Translations under genes and position numbers: made by a program
Source: Dyella_B nitratireducens
Lineage (GTDB): Bacteria; Pseudomonadota; Gammaproteobacteria; Xanthomonadales; Rhodanobacteraceae
NCBI RefSeq assembly: GCF_049532905.1
Contig: NZ_CP064032.1
Span: 5,208,001 to 5,272,000 of the forward strand
Length of the DNA: 64,000 bases
Direction: 5' to 3'
Part shown: piece by piece, positions 61,522-64,000 of the stretch
Layout: every line of letters begins with the position of its first letter
Numbering within the stretch: the first letter of the stretch is position 1
The notes under the pieces: model-generated
Told to the model about the DNA's origin: nothing
Databases searched by the model: none
What the model saw: only the letters and a program-made list of their open reading frames with translations

Positions 61522-62618
61522 TGGAAGTCACCGCGGGGGCGCCCGCCAAACTGGTGTTGCTGGGCGATTACGCCGTATTGGAAGGTGCGCGTGCGCTGGT
61601 GCTGGCGATTGATCGTCGTGCCAAGGTGCGCATGGTTTCGCGTGCTGATCGCGTATGCAGTGTCAGCGCACCAGACCTTGGCATCAGTGAGGCACAGGCC
61701 CGTATTGGCGATGACGGCAACTTGCAATGGCAATGCGATGAAGCCACCAAGGCCAAGCTCACCCTGGTCGATCACGTGTGGCAGGGCATGGTGCGTGAAG
61801 GGCTTGCTCCCGTATCTGGCACGGGTTTCGATCTGGAACTGGATACGTCTGGTTTCTTCCATGTCGAAGGTGGCGTGCGTTCCAAGCTGGGGCTTGGTTC
61901 AAGCGCGGCGCTGACCGTGGCGCTCGCGTCTGCATTGGCGACCAGTGCGGGCCATGGCGATGTCATGGCCGATCGCACGCAATGGATGCGCCGCCTGCTG
62001 CATATGCACGGCGACTGGCAAGGTGGGCGTGGCAGTGGCGTGGATGTGGCAGCCAGCGTGGCAGGTGGCCTGATCGGTTATCAGTTAGTGGGTGCTGCAC
62101 GCGAGCCCACGTATGAAGCGATGTCCGCGGATGGTTTGCATTGCCTGTTCGTATGGTCAGGGCAGTCGGTCTCCACCAGCGATTCGCTGCAGCACCTGGC
62201 GCAATGGCGTGAAAGCCACGCAAGCGATTACGCCGCGCACATGAACGAACTAGGTACCGTTTCTGCTGCCGCGATCGATGCATTAAAGCAACGACGCATG
62301 CAATCTTTCATTGGCCTTACGCGGGACTATGCCTTGGGCTTGCAGCGTTTCGGTGCTGCATGCGGGCTGGAAATCTATTCGCCCGCACAAAAACAGCTAG
62401 CCGATATGGCGTCTGGTACTGATGTCAGCTATAAGCCTTGCGGCGCGGGCGGCGACTTTGGCGTGGTGTTCGCGGAAGACGCGGAAAGGTTGGCGACATT
62501 TGAAGGCGCCATTGTGTCGGCCGGTATGCACGTCGTCCCCCTGGGGCTTGATTCCCATGGAGTGAGTTGCCATATGCGCCTGGATGCGACCTCTCCCGCA
62601 GCAAGGATTTTGACGTGA
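61521..62618 (+). CDS. mvaK2: GHMP kinase, phosphomevalonate-kinase-like
   Basis: 365 residues. GAPAKLVLLGDYAVLEGARALV is the opening motif of mevalonate/phosphomevalonate kinases; KLGLGSSAALTVALASA is the ATP loop; GGRGSGVDVAASVAGGLI is typical of phosphomevalonate kinase, and CGAGGDFGVVF the third motif. A GTG at 61518 is an alternative start. It is coupled to mvaD. Mevalonate kinase itself is not in the window. Confidence 0.8.
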
Positions 62619-62702
62619 TCACTGCTCTTGGCTCACGGGCCGCATGCAACGTCATGACAAAAGAGCATGTGACTTTCGACCTACCACGGAGTGCTTAAGG
62701 CT

Positions 62703-64000
<1,298 letters not shown>

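Overview
The window looks like a chromosomal segment of a high-GC gammaproteobacterium in or near the Rhodanobacteraceae (the Dyella, Luteibacter, Rhodanobacter, Frateuria group of the Xanthomonadales). This is an inference from the gene content (hopanoid genes beside mevalonate-pathway genes, MidA behind tatABC, a COG4389 protein) and from the style of the predicted proteins; no rRNA or marker gene is present to prove it. There are no tRNAs, rRNAs or CRISPR arrays that I can see.

Layout. 1-6.7 kb: inositol uptake and catabolism. An ABC importer and an IolC kinase (cut by the left edge) read leftwards; an RpiR-type regulator and IolG read rightwards; GGAA-N5/6-TTCC operators lie between them. 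6.8-9.4 kb: a YadGH-type ABC-2 exporter and a ferredoxin-NADP reductase. 9.4-15.6 kb: a chaperone-usher fimbrial operon (major subunit, chaperone, usher, tip adhesin), with a small orphan subunit-like gene on the other strand behind an apparently orphan sigma-28 promoter. 15.9-20.5 kb: a five-gene operon (membrane protein, small XRE regulator, S33 peptidase, NatA, NatB) behind a promoter bracketed by two matching operators. 20.5-30.4 kb: housekeeping genes (alpha/beta hydrolase, hemH, SYLF protein, tatABC, midA, cca, NDUFA9-like, slt). 30.6-39.2 kb: a membrane GH17 enzyme, two DsbA-like lipoproteins, cytochrome c4, engB, msrC, TMEM175, bioD.

39.3-43.2 kb is the accessory part: an 862-residue toxin- or effector-like protein, a decayed IS3-family transposase fragment, and a convergent gene with two DUF3574-like repeats. 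Both intact proteins begin with a Ser/Thr/Pro-rich leader of the kind seen on type III effectors. 43.4-48.9 kb: a COG4389 membrane protein, ispA, and a copC/copD pair.

48.9-64 kb is one long isoprenoid-to-hopanoid neighbourhood. HMG-CoA reductase (cut by the right edge), a phosphomevalonate-kinase-like enzyme and mevalonate diphosphate decarboxylase make isopentenyl diphosphate; IspA (about 5 kb away) makes farnesyl diphosphate; a one-step squalene synthase and squalene-hopene cyclase make hopene; HpnG, A, I, J, K and L process, decorate and move the hopanoid. A ferritin-like di-iron protein of unknown function sits among them and is the best candidate for a new member of the pathway.

A recurrent 73-78 bp palindrome occurs five times in gene borders. 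In three convergent junctions its TAG is the stop codon of the minus-strand gene.
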